Shown here in pieces: positions 28,554 through 38,340 of a stretch of 64,000 nucleotides of DNA. The position numbers were made by a program, and so were the translations under genes. Under the pieces are notes generated by a model. That model was not told the origin of the DNA. It ran no database searches and worked only from the letters and a program-made list of their open reading frames with translations. This stretch comes from Paenibacillus daejeonensis DSM 15491 (lineage in GTDB: Bacteria; Bacillota; Bacilli; Paenibacillales; Paenibacillaceae). Positions within the stretch are counted from its first letter, which is position 1. Every line of letters starts with the position of its first letter. The stretch spans positions 62,001 to 126,000 of the forward strand of contig NZ_KB899670.1 in assembly GCF_000378385.1 (NCBI RefSeq), given 5' to 3'.

Positions 28554-30116
28554 ATGACAGCAACACCTAAAAACCACTTCAATACCCGATGGCTGGCGCT
28601 GCCCTTGGCAGCAGCACTTGCCATTACAGGCTGCAGCTCCAACAACGGCGGCAACGCGCCGACCGAAGGTGGCACTACCGAACAAACCGGAGGATCCGCG
28701 GGTCCGACCGAGATTACCTTATTCGTAGATGCGACCTGGTATCCGTACCAGGACTGGACAGGCCCGATTCCAGAGGCCATTACAGCCGCAACTGGCGTAC
28801 GACCGAAGATTTCTGTGGCAACCGATGACAAGCAGCTGTCGCTGATGGTATCCTCCGGCGACCTGCCTGATCTGGTGCTGTCGCCGAACTGGCAGCTGAT
28901 GTCCGATGCCAATCTCAGCCATGCGTTTAATGATCTCATTCCTGAATACGCACCTGAGCTGTCTTTTGACCCCATTAAGCAACTTGTGAACACAGCGAAG
29001 GACGGCAATTACTATACGATTCGTAATGACTTCTCGACCGAAGCCGAGTGGCAGGCTGCACCTCATGCCTTCCCAATCACCCCTGGCTTGCAGGTGCGAC
29101 AAGATCTGATGGAGGAGATGGGGAATCCCGAGATTCAAACGCTGGACGACTTGGTTGGGGTACTCCAGCAAGTGAAGTCTCAGTATCCTGACATGACGCC
29201 GTTGGTTCTTAATCCGAACTGGACGCATCCGTTCTTCTCCGCCCAGTTTGGTGCAGTGACGTCGGGATTTGCTGATCAAGAAGGGCAATTAATTCACCAC
29301 TTGAGACAGCCGGAGCTCATGCAATCGTTCCTGTTCATTAACCGGTTGTACAGAGAGGGGCTGGTGACGTCAGAGAATTTTGCCTATAAGAATGAAGTTC
29401 AGACGCAAGAGATGATGACCGGCGGCAAAGGATTCGCGTACACGTGGACCAGCCAGGGGGCCGACCGTCTCAATGCGGCAGTTGGCGACAGTGGCATGAC
29501 CTTCGCCGAGCTCGCCGATCCGCTCAGCCCCGATGCCAAAATCCACAACTCTGGCAACGGATACTTCGGACTGTATGTGACCAAGAGCAACAAGCATCTG
29601 GAGGAAACGATGAAGCTGGTCTCCTACCTGTTCTCCGAAGAAGGCTGGCAGACTGCTCAGTGGGGGATTGAGGGTGAGCATTGGGAAATGCATGAAGAGG
29701 GGTACCCGGTGTTCAATTATGATAATAATGACGAGAAAGTCATGAAGGAGCTGGGCGTTTACTGGTGGGGCGTACCTACCGAGACTGGAGTTGGCATGTC
29801 GTTATCAGCCTACAACCCGGGCTCGGAGACGACACGTGTGGGCGAGAAGTACAGGGAAATTGTAGAATACAATCCGGCACTGGGAATGGTCAATCCAGAG
29901 AATGACTCGGACGAACAAATTATCCGCACCAATATTGACAACATGCTCCGCAACGAGATCACCAAGATTTATCTGGCGCCAACCGAGGAAGAGGCGGTGA
30001 AGGCGTATGAGGAAATCATCGCCAAGGCGGACAACATCGGGATGGAGAAGCTGGAGGCGTGGGCCAACTCGCAGTATGGCGAGTATAAAGAGCAATACGA
30101 TGGTATGGTAAACTAG
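28554..30116 (+). CDS. Extracellular oligosaccharide-binding lipoprotein (ABC importer)
   Basis: 520 residues: signal peptide with lipobox ITGC (Cys 27), a Gly/Asn/Thr-rich linker, then a large substrate-binding domain of the LplA type (SLMVSSGDLPDLVLSPN and PLVLNPNWTHPFF). It is anchored outside the membrane and feeds the two permeases encoded just upstream. The ligand cannot be told from sequence; the neighbouring GH95 gene suggests an oligosaccharide carrying alpha-linked deoxy sugars or galactose (inference). A hairpin without a T-run follows. Confidence 0.9.
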   Translation: MTATPKNHFNTRWLALPLAAALAITGCSSNNGGNAPTEGGTTEQTGGSAGPTEITLFVDATWYPYQDWTGPIPEAITAATGVRPKISVATDDKQLSLMVSSGDLPDLVLSPNWQLMSDANLSHAFNDLIPEYAPELSFDPIKQLVNTAKDGNYYTIRNDFSTEAEWQAAPHAFPITPGLQVRQDLMEEMGNPEIQTLDDLVGVLQQVKSQYPDMTPLVLNPNWTHPFFSAQFGAVTSGFADQEGQLIHHLRQPELMQSFLFINRLYREGLVTSENFAYKNEVQTQEMMTGGKGFAYTWTSQGADRLNAAVGDSGMTFAELADPLSPDAKIHNSGNGYFGLYVTKSNKHLEETMKLVSYLFSEEGWQTAQWGIEGEHWEMHEEGYPVFNYDNNDEKVMKELGVYWWGVPTETGVGMSLSAYNPGSETTRVGEKYREIVEYNPALGMVNPENDSDEQIIRTNIDNMLRNEITKIYLAPTEEEAVKAYEEIIAKADNIGMEKLEAWANSQYGEYKEQYDGMVN

Positions 30117-30124
30117 TTGTACCC

Positions 30125-30161
30125 CCAAGCGGAATCGTGGCCATGCCTCGGTTCCGCTTGG
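30125..30161 (+). terminator. Intercistronic hairpin after binding-protein gene
   Basis: CCAAGCGGAA and TTCCGCTTGG form a 10-bp stem around a 17-nt loop, with no T-run after it. More likely it partly attenuates transcription, or protects the importer mRNA 3' end, while letting some transcript continue into the kinase gene. Confidence 0.55.
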
Positions 30162-30177
30162 CTCATGACTAGCGGGG

Positions 30178-32022
30178 ATGAAGAGAAGCGAGGCGAAGCC
30201 CATCATGATGTCCAGACTAACAAGATTGCTCTCCGAGAACCGGTTCAACCTGCGGATCAGTACCAAGATGGTGCTGGGCTACATCGTTATCGTGTTTCTT
30301 CCCTTTGTCCTGTTCGGCATCTTCACCTATTATCAATTGTACGACAAGCTGATTACTCAATATCAGCTGGCTAATCAGCAGAGCATTGAGCAGATTACGA
30401 GCAATGTCGATACCAGTCTGCTGAAAGTAGAGTCCGTTTATTCGGTGTTTCAAAATAATCCGGCCCTAATTAGCTTTTTGAATGATGACTACATCGAAGA
30501 CAGGGATCTCATCTATGCATTCAACAAAGACATTAGCCCGGCTTTTTCATTTGCGTATCTGGGGGATCCCATGATCTCGGAGGTAATGGTCTATCCCCGT
30601 CTGCAAGACCGTCTCGCGACGGTCACCGTGTTTCCTCCATATGAAGAGATCTACGAACGATTGAGCGGCGAACAGCTGGCCCGGCTGACTCCGACTCGGG
30701 GACTATGGGTCCATCAGCCATCAGGGCCTGGAGGCAATGAGCTAACGCTCTCGTATTATCACAAACTATACAATGATCGCTACACGACCGAGCTGGGAAT
30801 TCTGCGCGTCGACCTGGGGCCAGAGCTGCTCCATGAATTGATGCAGGGGTTGCGCAACGTTCATCCCGATAACGACCTCCTCCTGACCGGAACCGACGGC
30901 AGCCTGTTGTTGAGTCGGCTCCAGTCCGACTTCACAAGCAACCAGGTGGAGCAACTGCTAGGTCACGCTGACCGCAAGGAAGCACATCTCATCAAGATGG
31001 ATGGACAGTCCTGGATGGTCAATATTGCGGAGCTGGAGCGGGCCGGTTTGAGGGTGGTAGAGGTCAACCGGATGGGTACGCTGTTCCATACGCTGCAGAG
31101 CAAGGAGCTGATGGCAGGGGCTGGCCTCGCGCTGTTGCTGCTGTTCTCCGTACTTTATTACCTGGTGGTTTCGTCGTTAACCAACCGTGTCATCCTGCTG
31201 TCCAGGCATATGCGGCGGATCGGTGACGATACGGTTTCCGGCCAATATACAGGTCCTACGGGAACGGATGAGGTTGGATTTCTGATACGCAATTACAATG
31301 CCATGCTGCAGCGCATTGACGAGCTCGTCAGCCGGGTTCAGAAGGTGGAGCGGTTGAAGAAGGAAGCCGATTTCAAGATGCTTCAGGCCCAGATCCATCC
31401 CCATTTTCTGTACAATACGTTGGAAACGATGCGAATGCTGGCCAGGAAAGAGAAAGCCCACACCGTATCGGAGATGGCATTCTCGCTCGGCAGTCTGCTG
31501 CGCTACAGCTTGTCCCGGAAGGACGAGGTCACGCTGGCTGAGGAATTGGAGAATGCCGAGCGGTATCTTGCGATTCATCAGATCCGCCTGGATGGGCTGG
31601 AGATGACATGGGAGGTTGAAGCATCGCTGCTCGTCTTGAAGTGTCCGCGGCTCATCGTGCAGCCGTTAGTGGAGAACAGTATCCTCCATGGCTTGTCCAA
31701 GAAAAAGGGAGCGAAACAAATCGTGATTCGCGTCTATGAACAAGAACAATATGTCTATGTAGAGGTTTGGGACAATGGGGCAGGGATTACGGCTGAACGG
31801 TTGGTCGAAGTGAACGAGACCCTATGGGGTACGCGTGCGCCGGAAGCCTACCGCTCGACAGGCTCGGGCATCGGTCTAGCCAATGTTCATGAACGGGTGG
31901 CGGCCTTCTATGGTGCCGGGTCAGGTCTTACCATCAAGAGTTCCCCTGGCGAAGGAACCTGTTGCACACTGAAAATGGCTGCGGAGGCGATAAGCGATGT
32001 TGAAATTGATGCTCGTCGATGA
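30178..32022 (+). CDS. YesM-type sensor histidine kinase
   Basis: 614 residues. Transmembrane segment 1 is near 25-48, followed by an extracellular sensor of about 250 residues, a second transmembrane segment (about 302-325), HAMP, then the His_kinase domain with the phospho-accepting His 409 in QIHPHFLYNTLE. The ATPase follows: VQPLVENSILHGL (N box), VWDNGAGI (G1), GSGIGLANVHER (G2). It senses extracellular oligosaccharide, or the loaded binding protein, and phosphorylates the next gene's product. The ribosome site is weak; in-frame ATGs at 30205 and 30208 are alternatives. Its 3' end overlaps the regulator gene by 26 nt. Confidence 0.9.
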   Translation: MKRSEAKPIMMSRLTRLLSENRFNLRISTKMVLGYIVIVFLPFVLFGIFTYYQLYDKLITQYQLANQQSIEQITSNVDTSLLKVESVYSVFQNNPALISFLNDDYIEDRDLIYAFNKDISPAFSFAYLGDPMISEVMVYPRLQDRLATVTVFPPYEEIYERLSGEQLARLTPTRGLWVHQPSGPGGNELTLSYYHKLYNDRYTTELGILRVDLGPELLHELMQGLRNVHPDNDLLLTGTDGSLLLSRLQSDFTSNQVEQLLGHADRKEAHLIKMDGQSWMVNIAELERAGLRVVEVNRMGTLFHTLQSKELMAGAGLALLLLFSVLYYLVVSSLTNRVILLSRHMRRIGDDTVSGQYTGPTGTDEVGFLIRNYNAMLQRIDELVSRVQKVERLKKEADFKMLQAQIHPHFLYNTLETMRMLARKEKAHTVSEMAFSLGSLLRYSLSRKDEVTLAEELENAERYLAIHQIRLDGLEMTWEVEASLLVLKCPRLIVQPLVENSILHGLSKKKGAKQIVIRVYEQEQYVYVEVWDNGAGITAERLVEVNETLWGTRAPEAYRSTGSGIGLANVHERVAAFYGAGSGLTIKSSPGEGTCCTLKMAAEAISDVEIDARR

Positions 32023-32779
32023 CGAATCCATCATCCGTGACGGGATTCTGGATATGATTGAGCAAGAGAAATCGGCGTTCACTCACATCGTCACGGCTTC
32101 TGACGGCAGGGAAGCGCTGGACAAAATGGAGTATTTTCTGCCGGATCTGCTAATTACAGATATCGAGATGCCGGAGATGGACGGACTGGAGCTGATTCGC
32201 GAGGCGCGCAAGAAGCAGGTGACGCATGTCATCATCTTGTCGGGCTATGATCTGTTCGAATATGCGCAGCAGGCCGTTCGGCTGCATGTAGAGGATTACT
32301 TGCTCAAGCCTGTCCATCAGGCCGAGCTTGGGCGGCTCCTGAAGTCAATGGCAGTGGACCTGCTGGAGCGCAAGCGGGAGGAGGCGGGACCTCAGATCAG
32401 GAGCGAGAGCTCGCCTCCTGCCCGCCCCAACAACGAATATATCCGCCTGCTGAAGGAGTATGTGGAGAACAACTACGCGCAGGATCTATCGTTGTCGTCG
32501 GCAGCGGAGTACCTCGGACTCCACCCCAGTTACATGGGCCAGCTGTTGAAGAAGGAGACGGGCACAACCTTTGTCCAGTATTTGACCCAGCTGCGGATGA
32601 CCAAAGCGAAGGAGCTGCTAACTCAGGCCCGTCAGCTGCCTCTTGCAACCGTAGCGAAATGCGTAGGCTATGAGAACCATCGCCATTTCTACAAGGTGTT
32701 CAAGCAGCAGTGCGGAGTTACGCCAGGCGAGTATCGTGAGCGTCAAGCAGGGGGAATCGCTTCATCTTCTCCGGAGTGA
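31997..32779 (+). CDS. Short YesN-type response regulator (REC + AraC)
   Basis: 260 residues. Receiver domain about 1-120: acidic pair in LMLVDDES, phospho-acceptor Asp 55 in LLITDIEMPEMDG, Ser/Thr in ILSGYD, Lys in LLKPVHQ. The AraC DNA-binding domain follows almost directly (about 150-255, VENNYAQDLSLSSAAEYLGLH, VGYENHRHFYKVFKQQCGV). Typical YesN proteins are about 500 residues because of a long middle region, which is absent here. GGAGG precedes the ATG. Its 3' end overlaps the convergent AraC gene by 18 nt. It probably activates the importer operon and perhaps the GH95 gene. Confidence 0.9.
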   Translation: MLKLMLVDDESIIRDGILDMIEQEKSAFTHIVTASDGREALDKMEYFLPDLLITDIEMPEMDGLELIREARKKQVTHVIILSGYDLFEYAQQAVRLHVEDYLLKPVHQAELGRLLKSMAVDLLERKREEAGPQIRSESSPPARPNNEYIRLLKEYVENNYAQDLSLSSAAEYLGLHPSYMGQLLKKETGTTFVQYLTQLRMTKAKELLTQARQLPLATVAKCVGYENHRHFYKVFKQQCGVTPGEYRERQAGGIASSSPE

Positions 32780-33676
32780 CCGATATTGGGAAGCGGTCAT
32801 GCCGTACTGCTGTTTGAACGAATGGCTGAAGCGCTCGTGTGTGGCAAACCCGACGCGTTCGACAATCGAGCCGATGGGCATTTCCGTGGCTGCAAGGAGC
32901 TCTGCCGCGGCGCTCATCCTCGATTGCTTTTTTTTCTCCTGAAAAGAGACGCCATATTGCTTGTGCACCATTCGTTCCGTTTGTCGCGTACTGAGTCCCA
33001 GCTTGTCAGCAAGCTGTTGGAGCGAGATCGAAGCATAATCATACAGGAAGCTATTTTCAATGGTTAACAGCCTGTTGTCATCCAGCGTTTTTGTGGGTAC
33101 GGCGTCTTCGAGAGGGGGATGAGCCTCATACTGTCTGATGGCTCGGATCACGATCATTTCGAGAATGCTGGTCGCCATCCGGTGGTATCCCAGGCTTTTG
33201 TTCGCCAGCTCTCCGGCCAGCAATTCGAACAAGGGCATCAAGTTTTCCTTGTCCTGGCCGATCCAGAACGGTGTACCGCATAGTCGATCTGCAAGGGTGC
33301 TTGATGAATCACCAGGGTAGTGGACATCTGCAGGCTTCGTATCTGTAGAGAGCACCTCAAAGAAGATACAGTATTCTGCCATGGGATCGCTTGGGTTTGT
33401 AATTTGCTCATGCAAGACTCCGGGACCGGTCATAAATAACGTTCCGGGTTCGATCGGGTATCGTGCCCCATTGGCGAGCAGCGTGCCCTGGCCGCTGGGG
33501 ATGTAGTGGAGCTCATAGCTTCCGAGACTATGACTATGCTCTCGCATCGACCTATGGAATACCCCATATTTCACGTACAATACGTTCAGGACAAGCCCGT
33601 CCAGCGGAAACTTGATATCCAGATTGCCAATGTCAATGTCGGGTAGCTTCAAACCCTGTCGTTTATCTATCATCAT
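32762..33676 (-). CDS. AraC family transcriptional regulator
   Basis: 304 residues with an N-terminal cupin-like sensor (HSLGSYELHYIPSGQGTLLANGARYPIEPGT) and a C-terminal AraC domain (YASISLQQLADKLGLSTRQTERMV, VGFATHERFSHSFKQQYGM). It diverges from the GH95 gene across about 180 bp and is convergent with the response regulator, overlapping it by 18 nt. A role as local regulator of the GH95 enzyme is the simplest reading. Confidence 0.88.
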   Translation of the reverse strand: MMIDKRQGLKLPDIDIGNLDIKFPLDGLVLNVLYVKYGVFHRSMREHSHSLGSYELHYIPSGQGTLLANGARYPIEPGTLFMTGPGVLHEQITNPSDPMAEYCIFFEVLSTDTKPADVHYPGDSSSTLADRLCGTPFWIGQDKENLMPLFELLAGELANKSLGYHRMATSILEMIVIRAIRQYEAHPPLEDAVPTKTLDDNRLLTIENSFLYDYASISLQQLADKLGLSTRQTERMVHKQYGVSFQEKKKQSRMSAAAELLAATEMPIGSIVERVGFATHERFSHSFKQQYGMTASQYRSLRRR

Positions 33677-33856
33677 GCGACACCTCGAGTATGCGTCTAG
33701 TCGTCTTCTTGCCTAACGGAAAGGATTGCGTGGCGTTATACTGGATAGGATAGCATGAATGATTCTGGATGGCTAACAAGTATTTATTGCGCAGAAAGCG
33801 GGGGGAGGGAGAGGCACACAGCGTCGCCCAGATTAGAGGTAACAGGGAGGAAGCAG

Positions 33857-36574
33857 ATGATGAGAGGGAATATGAATCATAGATATCACAAGGGCAATCA
33901 CGCCTTCACTTGGACGGAGGTGCCGCCAACCAATCCAGGGTATGCCTGGCGGGACGGGATGGTTAGCGGCAATGGTGAAAACGGATACATCACATCGGGC
34001 TCACCCTATTCCGATACGTTTATCTTTCAATATATGTGGTATAACTTCCCGTCTGGTGATCCCAGGTTTATCCCGGAGGAGCTGACAGGTCAGCTGGAAG
34101 AGGCCAGAAGTCACGTCTTCGCGCTGGATGACCAGTGGACGATCCAAGATGAGCAAGGCGGACGCCGTCGTCGACCCTTCTATTATAGTTATCATCCGGG
34201 CCATCAGCTCAGACTGTCGATGCAGCGCCGGGGCAGTCTGGCTGCTTATGAGCGCTGGACCAATTACGAGACAGCCGAGACCGGCGTAGCTTACACCGAT
34301 GAGTATGGAGCATGGGAGCGAAGGTCCTTTACATCCCGGGCTGATCATGTGACGATCACCCGACTGAGCCGCTCCTCGACAGGGGCCAAGCTCAACCTGG
34401 TGATCTCCATTGACGATATTGCGGGAATGAGCCGGGCTCAGAACGGTATGTCCGAGGTCGATGCGCTGCGCTACAAGAAGCTGGTCAATGACAGTGCGGA
34501 CTATATTGCTCAGGTCGTTCATTACCCATCTTACGAGGGAAGTGAACTAGCAGAGGGCGGGTATGCTGGTGTGACGCGGGTCGTTACTGTTGGTGGGACA
34601 AAAGAGAGAATCAAATTGGAGGATAGCGGGGAACGGATGAATGTAGGGGAAGGGGATACGCGAAATCCTGCCGTACAGATTACCGACGCCGATGCGGTAT
34701 ATCTCATCAGCTGCAGCGGGCGAACGCATGACATGGGACCGCTTGAGGCATTCGCCGGAATGAACGAATACGCGTTGCTGGACGGGCTGCTCGCGCAGAC
34801 GGAAGCCGTTATGGACCGTTATGCTGATGAGGCAGGAGGGCTGGATTACGACTCTGCTGTAGGGGCCCATGCCCGACTCCATCAAGTGGAATTCAACGCG
34901 GTCGAGCTGAGCCTGGCTGGCGATGACACTGACAAAGGACTGGATAATGAGTCGCTGATCAGGCTGCAGCAGAGCTCCCCAGACCGGATTAATCAGGCCT
35001 TCCTGGAGCAGATTTACCACCAGGGCCGATATGCGATGGTGTGCACTGGCGGAACCAGCGCGCCACGCTTGTGCGGCCTCTGGACCGGTGAGTGGAATCC
35101 GGGATGGCGCGGGATCTATACCCTCGACGCCAATGTGAACCTTCAGGTCGCCGCGATGAACACGGGACATTTGACGCATGCGCCGCTGGGCTACATCACC
35201 TTTTTTCTGCGGAATACGCCGGACTTTGCAGACAACGCCAGGATGGCTTATGGGATGCATGATGCCTTGCAGGTGTCGGTTAATTCGGATGGTGACCGGG
35301 GCATGCACATTGAATATGACAATGACTATCCGTTTCAATATTGGAATGCAGGCGCGAGCTGGTGTCTGCTGCCGATCTTTGAATTCTGGCAGTGCAACGG
35401 GAACCGCCAGATCCCGATTCGCGAGGAGATGCGGGTAAGTGAACTGCAGCCGATTCTCTCCGTGCGGGATGGCGGGTTGACGGATGACGAGCTAGCGAGT
35501 TTGAAGGCGAAGGGCTTCCTCGATCTGGAGCGGGATATCCTGTTGCCGCTGCTGACGAAGCAGGCGAACTTCTGGGAACAGCTCTGTACGCCGGAGTACT
35601 ATACAGACGTGGAGGGCAACGCACGTTACGAGCGGGGCAAATCCGAGTTGCTGCCAGGAGAGAAGTACATCCTTATCCCAACTTATTCGCCGGAGAACCA
35701 CCCGATTGGCTATAGCAGCACGATCACGGCTAACGCCACAATGGACATCTCGGCAGCACGGGATGGACTCGGCATGGTGATCGCGATGGAGCGGGCTGTG
35801 AAACGGGAAGGCTATGAGACGGCCATCGCGAAGTGGGAGGCGCTGCTGGCGCTGCTGCCTGATTATCAATACGATGCCGATGGCGCGCTTCGCGAATGGG
35901 CGATGAGCGAATATGAGGAGAACAACGATCACCGGCACCTGAGTCACCTTTATGTAGCTTGGCCGGCTTATGAGACAGAGCATAATGCGGCGCTTGCCGA
36001 AGCTTCCGCCCAGGCCATTCGCAACCGCAAGGCTTACAATAGGAGCGATGCGACAGCGGGTCATGGCTGGATGCATCAGGCGCTCGTGGAGGCTAGGCTG
36101 AAGGATGGCGAAGGCGTCGTTGCTTCACTGCTGCCGATGATGGCGGGAACTGCGTATTATCCGTCTCTCATGACCGACCATGATACCAATCGGCGCAACC
36201 ACACGTATTGTACGGACACGTCCTTTGGCTTGGTAGCGGCTGTCCACGAAGCGCTGGTGTTCTCCCATACCGGAGTAATCGAGATTCTGCCCGCTCTGCC
36301 ATCTGATTGGACCGCGGGCAGCATTCGCGGCTTGCTCACCCGGACGCTGATCGAGGTGCGCAGCCTCTCGTGGGACGTGGAGCGACGGACGGCGGAGCTG
36401 GTAATTCGTTCCGGCAAGGCGGATAACTCTGTGCGGATTCGTGCGGGTGTCCCTTGGACCGGGGCTGCGGTCAACGGTCGTACTGTCCAAGTGGAAGGGG
36501 AGGGCAGATCCGCTCATATTCGCTGCGAGCTGGCGGATCAAGAGGAAGTGACGATTACCTTTACGCTGACCTAA
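33857..36574 (+). CDS. GH95-like glycoside hydrolase (alpha-L-fucosidase/alpha-L-galactosidase type)
   Basis: 905 residues from the ATG at 33857 (GGGAGGAAGCAG upstream); an open frame reaching 33755 has no ribosome site. No signal peptide. N-terminal beta-sandwich, then an (alpha/alpha)6 barrel with GLWTGEWNPGWRGIYTLDAN and NVNLQ (positions of the GH95 catalytic Asn pair), ENNDHRHLSHLYVAWP, and a beta-sandwich end (VIEILPALPSDWTAGSIRGL). GH95 inverting enzymes remove alpha-1,2-L-fucose or alpha-L-galactose. It is likely to act on oligosaccharide imported by the adjacent ABC system. The sequence is divergent enough that specificity is open. A -10 candidate TATACT lies at 33737. Confidence 0.8.
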   Translation: MMRGNMNHRYHKGNHAFTWTEVPPTNPGYAWRDGMVSGNGENGYITSGSPYSDTFIFQYMWYNFPSGDPRFIPEELTGQLEEARSHVFALDDQWTIQDEQGGRRRRPFYYSYHPGHQLRLSMQRRGSLAAYERWTNYETAETGVAYTDEYGAWERRSFTSRADHVTITRLSRSSTGAKLNLVISIDDIAGMSRAQNGMSEVDALRYKKLVNDSADYIAQVVHYPSYEGSELAEGGYAGVTRVVTVGGTKERIKLEDSGERMNVGEGDTRNPAVQITDADAVYLISCSGRTHDMGPLEAFAGMNEYALLDGLLAQTEAVMDRYADEAGGLDYDSAVGAHARLHQVEFNAVELSLAGDDTDKGLDNESLIRLQQSSPDRINQAFLEQIYHQGRYAMVCTGGTSAPRLCGLWTGEWNPGWRGIYTLDANVNLQVAAMNTGHLTHAPLGYITFFLRNTPDFADNARMAYGMHDALQVSVNSDGDRGMHIEYDNDYPFQYWNAGASWCLLPIFEFWQCNGNRQIPIREEMRVSELQPILSVRDGGLTDDELASLKAKGFLDLERDILLPLLTKQANFWEQLCTPEYYTDVEGNARYERGKSELLPGEKYILIPTYSPENHPIGYSSTITANATMDISAARDGLGMVIAMERAVKREGYETAIAKWEALLALLPDYQYDADGALREWAMSEYEENNDHRHLSHLYVAWPAYETEHNAALAEASAQAIRNRKAYNRSDATAGHGWMHQALVEARLKDGEGVVASLLPMMAGTAYYPSLMTDHDTNRRNHTYCTDTSFGLVAAVHEALVFSHTGVIEILPALPSDWTAGSIRGLLTRTLIEVRSLSWDVERRTAELVIRSGKADNSVRIRAGVPWTGAAVNGRTVQVEGEGRSAHIRCELADQEEVTITFTLT

Positions 36575-36594
36575 TGAAAGAACATTGTATGCCA

Positions 36595-36640
36595 AAAGAG
36601 CTGTCCCGGAGCCTATGAAGTTCTGGGGCAGCTTTTTATA
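36595..36640 (+). terminator. Terminator after GH95 gene
   Basis: AAGAGCTGTCCC pairs with GGGGCAGCTTTTT around an 18-nt apex, ending in a T-run. Next to it, AACTGCCG-AAC-CGGCAGTT at 36667-36685 is a perfect hairpin that may end the minus-strand gene at 36760. Confidence 0.75.
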
Positions 36641-36759
36641 CTAGATAGTGGGGAGCGCTCCGAAATAACTGCCGAACCGGCAGTTGGATGCGCCGGGGAA
36701 CGGTCGGCGGGCCAACTATCCGTGCGAACGCCACTTACCCGTGGGGCTCACGAACCTGT

Positions 36760-37458
36760 CTACTGGGCTGACGCCGCAAGCCGGGCAATTCCATCCGACT
36801 CCAGCACTTCAAGGCTGGGGCCGTCCTTGCGTGCTGCCGCAATCATGGCGCGCGCCACGTCGCGGCCTTCGATCGCTTTGTACTTGGCCAGCGGACCGAC
36901 CATGAGGGCGCCGAGCGGCCGCGCCAGCACAGAGGCCAACCGCTCGGCGGGCCTGCGCTCGCCGCGTTCGCCCAGCAGCAGGGACGGCCGCAGGATGACC
37001 AGGCGGGGGAGGGCGAGCGCAGTCAAGTCGCGTTCCACCTCTCCCTTGACCCGGCTGTAGAAGACCTTGGAGCGCGCATTGGCACCCATGGCCGTCACAA
37101 TGAGGTAACGGGCCGCGCCGGAGCGCTTGGCGATGTGTCCCAGCTCGACCGGATACGTGTAATCGACCCGCCGGAAGACCTCTTGGCTGCCGGCTTTCTT
37201 GATGGTCGTGCCTAGCGTACAGTAGACGTCAGCGTCCCGCAGCCACGCGCCATCTATCTCCTCTCCCAACCGGTCAAAGGAAATCTTGCGCTCGTCCAGC
37301 TTCGGATGCGTCAGCCCCAGCTCCCGCCGCACAAGTGCAATTACGCGGCTGTAGGCCGGATCCTCCAGCAGCAGCTGCACGAGTTCCTGGCCCACCAGTC
37401 CAGTTGCTCCCGCAACGACGGCGGTTAATCCCGGTGATGATGCAACAGTTTGGTTCAT
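36760..37458 (-). CDS. NAD(P)-binding oxidoreductase (atypical SDR, HTATIP2-like)
   Basis: 232 residues with an N-terminal Rossmann motif VVAGATGLVGQELVQLL, YCTLGTTIKKAGSQEVFRRVD in the middle, and YLIVTAMGANARSKVFYSRVKGEVER containing the YxxxK-like pair. This matches the HTATIP2/nucleoside-diphosphate-sugar epimerase-like group. The substrate is unknown. It is followed on the same strand by nothing close; the ankyrin gene lies 54 bp upstream, so the two may be cotranscribed. Not obviously tied to the sugar genes around it. Confidence 0.78.
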   Translation of the reverse strand: MNQTVASSPGLTAVVAGATGLVGQELVQLLLEDPAYSRVIALVRRELGLTHPKLDERKISFDRLGEEIDGAWLRDADVYCTLGTTIKKAGSQEVFRRVDYTYPVELGHIAKRSGAARYLIVTAMGANARSKVFYSRVKGEVERDLTALALPRLVILRPSLLLGERGERRPAERLASVLARPLGALMVGPLAKYKAIEGRDVARAMIAAARKDGPSLEVLESDGIARLAASAQ

Positions 37459-37512
37459 GAATCCAGCCTCCTATCTTGTAATTAGCCCAACGATGATGCC
37501 ACCCCGCGGGCA

Positions 37513-38307
37513 TCAGGAGCGAGGCACGCCTCCATCCTGAGCCGATTGTCCTCCTTGGCTCACCAGCCACGACACTGTGTCAGTGGCACCACTCCGCTTC
37601 GCCGCGTCCAGTGGCGTCAGTCCATCCCATACCGCTCGCCAATTCAGCTCCGCACCCTGTTGGAGAAGGTATGCTGCTGCGTCCGTTTGTCCTCCGTGAC
37701 AAGCGCACCAGAAAGCAACGGTCACCTTATCCGGCGGAGAATCACTGGAGGCTCCCCAAGGATAACGTTCTTCAAGACGGCTTCCGGCAAAATGGGCCTC
37801 TATAACATCGATCCGCCCAAGAGCTGCTGCATGCCACAGTGCCATCCGCGCTCCTCGTTCCACCAATCGGCGAGCCGCGTCCCATTGTCCAAAAGCGACG
37901 GCATCGTCCAGCGGCGTACCGCCAGCGATGACTGCACCTGGAGCTTCCAGGTCGGCACCGGCATCAAGGAGCGCATCCAGCACGCTGATATCATTACAGC
38001 TCGCAGCCCAATGAAGCGGCGTCTCGGTGTGTGGACCAGTGAACGGGGCGTCCACCTCTGCGCCGAACTGGACTAACAGGTTCACAGTAGCCGCACCGCC
38101 CGGGAAATGCCCCGGCCAGTCGGTGGCCACATGCAGCAGTGTCCGGGTGATCCCGGTCCCATGGCTGCTGTTGTCCTTTTGCACAATTCTTACCCTTGCC
38201 AGGCCTGGATGATTAATGAGTAGCTGCTCTAGGGATCGCGTATTGCCCGTTTGAATGGCCTGTACAAGAGATACCGCCAGCGCTTCATCTTCCTTTATAT
38301 ATTCCAT
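37513..38307 (-). CDS. Ankyrin repeat protein
   Basis: 264 residues from the ATG at 38307 (AGGAAAGG upstream; a GTG two codons earlier is possible). Ankyrin repeats run through most of it: TETPLHWAASCNDISVLDALLDAGADLEAPG, GTPLDDAVAFGQWDAARRLVERGA, ALWHAAALGRIDVIEAHF, VAFWCACHGGQTDAAAYLLQQGAELNW and LTPLDAAKRSG. No signal peptide or other domain is seen. It is presumably a protein-binding module in the cytoplasm; the partner is unknown. Confidence 0.85.
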   Translation of the reverse strand: MEYIKEDEALAVSLVQAIQTGNTRSLEQLLINHPGLARVRIVQKDNSSHGTGITRTLLHVATDWPGHFPGGAATVNLLVQFGAEVDAPFTGPHTETPLHWAASCNDISVLDALLDAGADLEAPGAVIAGGTPLDDAVAFGQWDAARRLVERGARMALWHAAALGRIDVIEAHFAGSRLEERYPWGASSDSPPDKVTVAFWCACHGGQTDAAAYLLQQGAELNWRAVWDGLTPLDAAKRSGATDTVSWLVSQGGQSAQDGGVPRS

Positions 38308-38340
38308 AGTCACCTTTCCTCTATCGATGATCTGTCCTCG

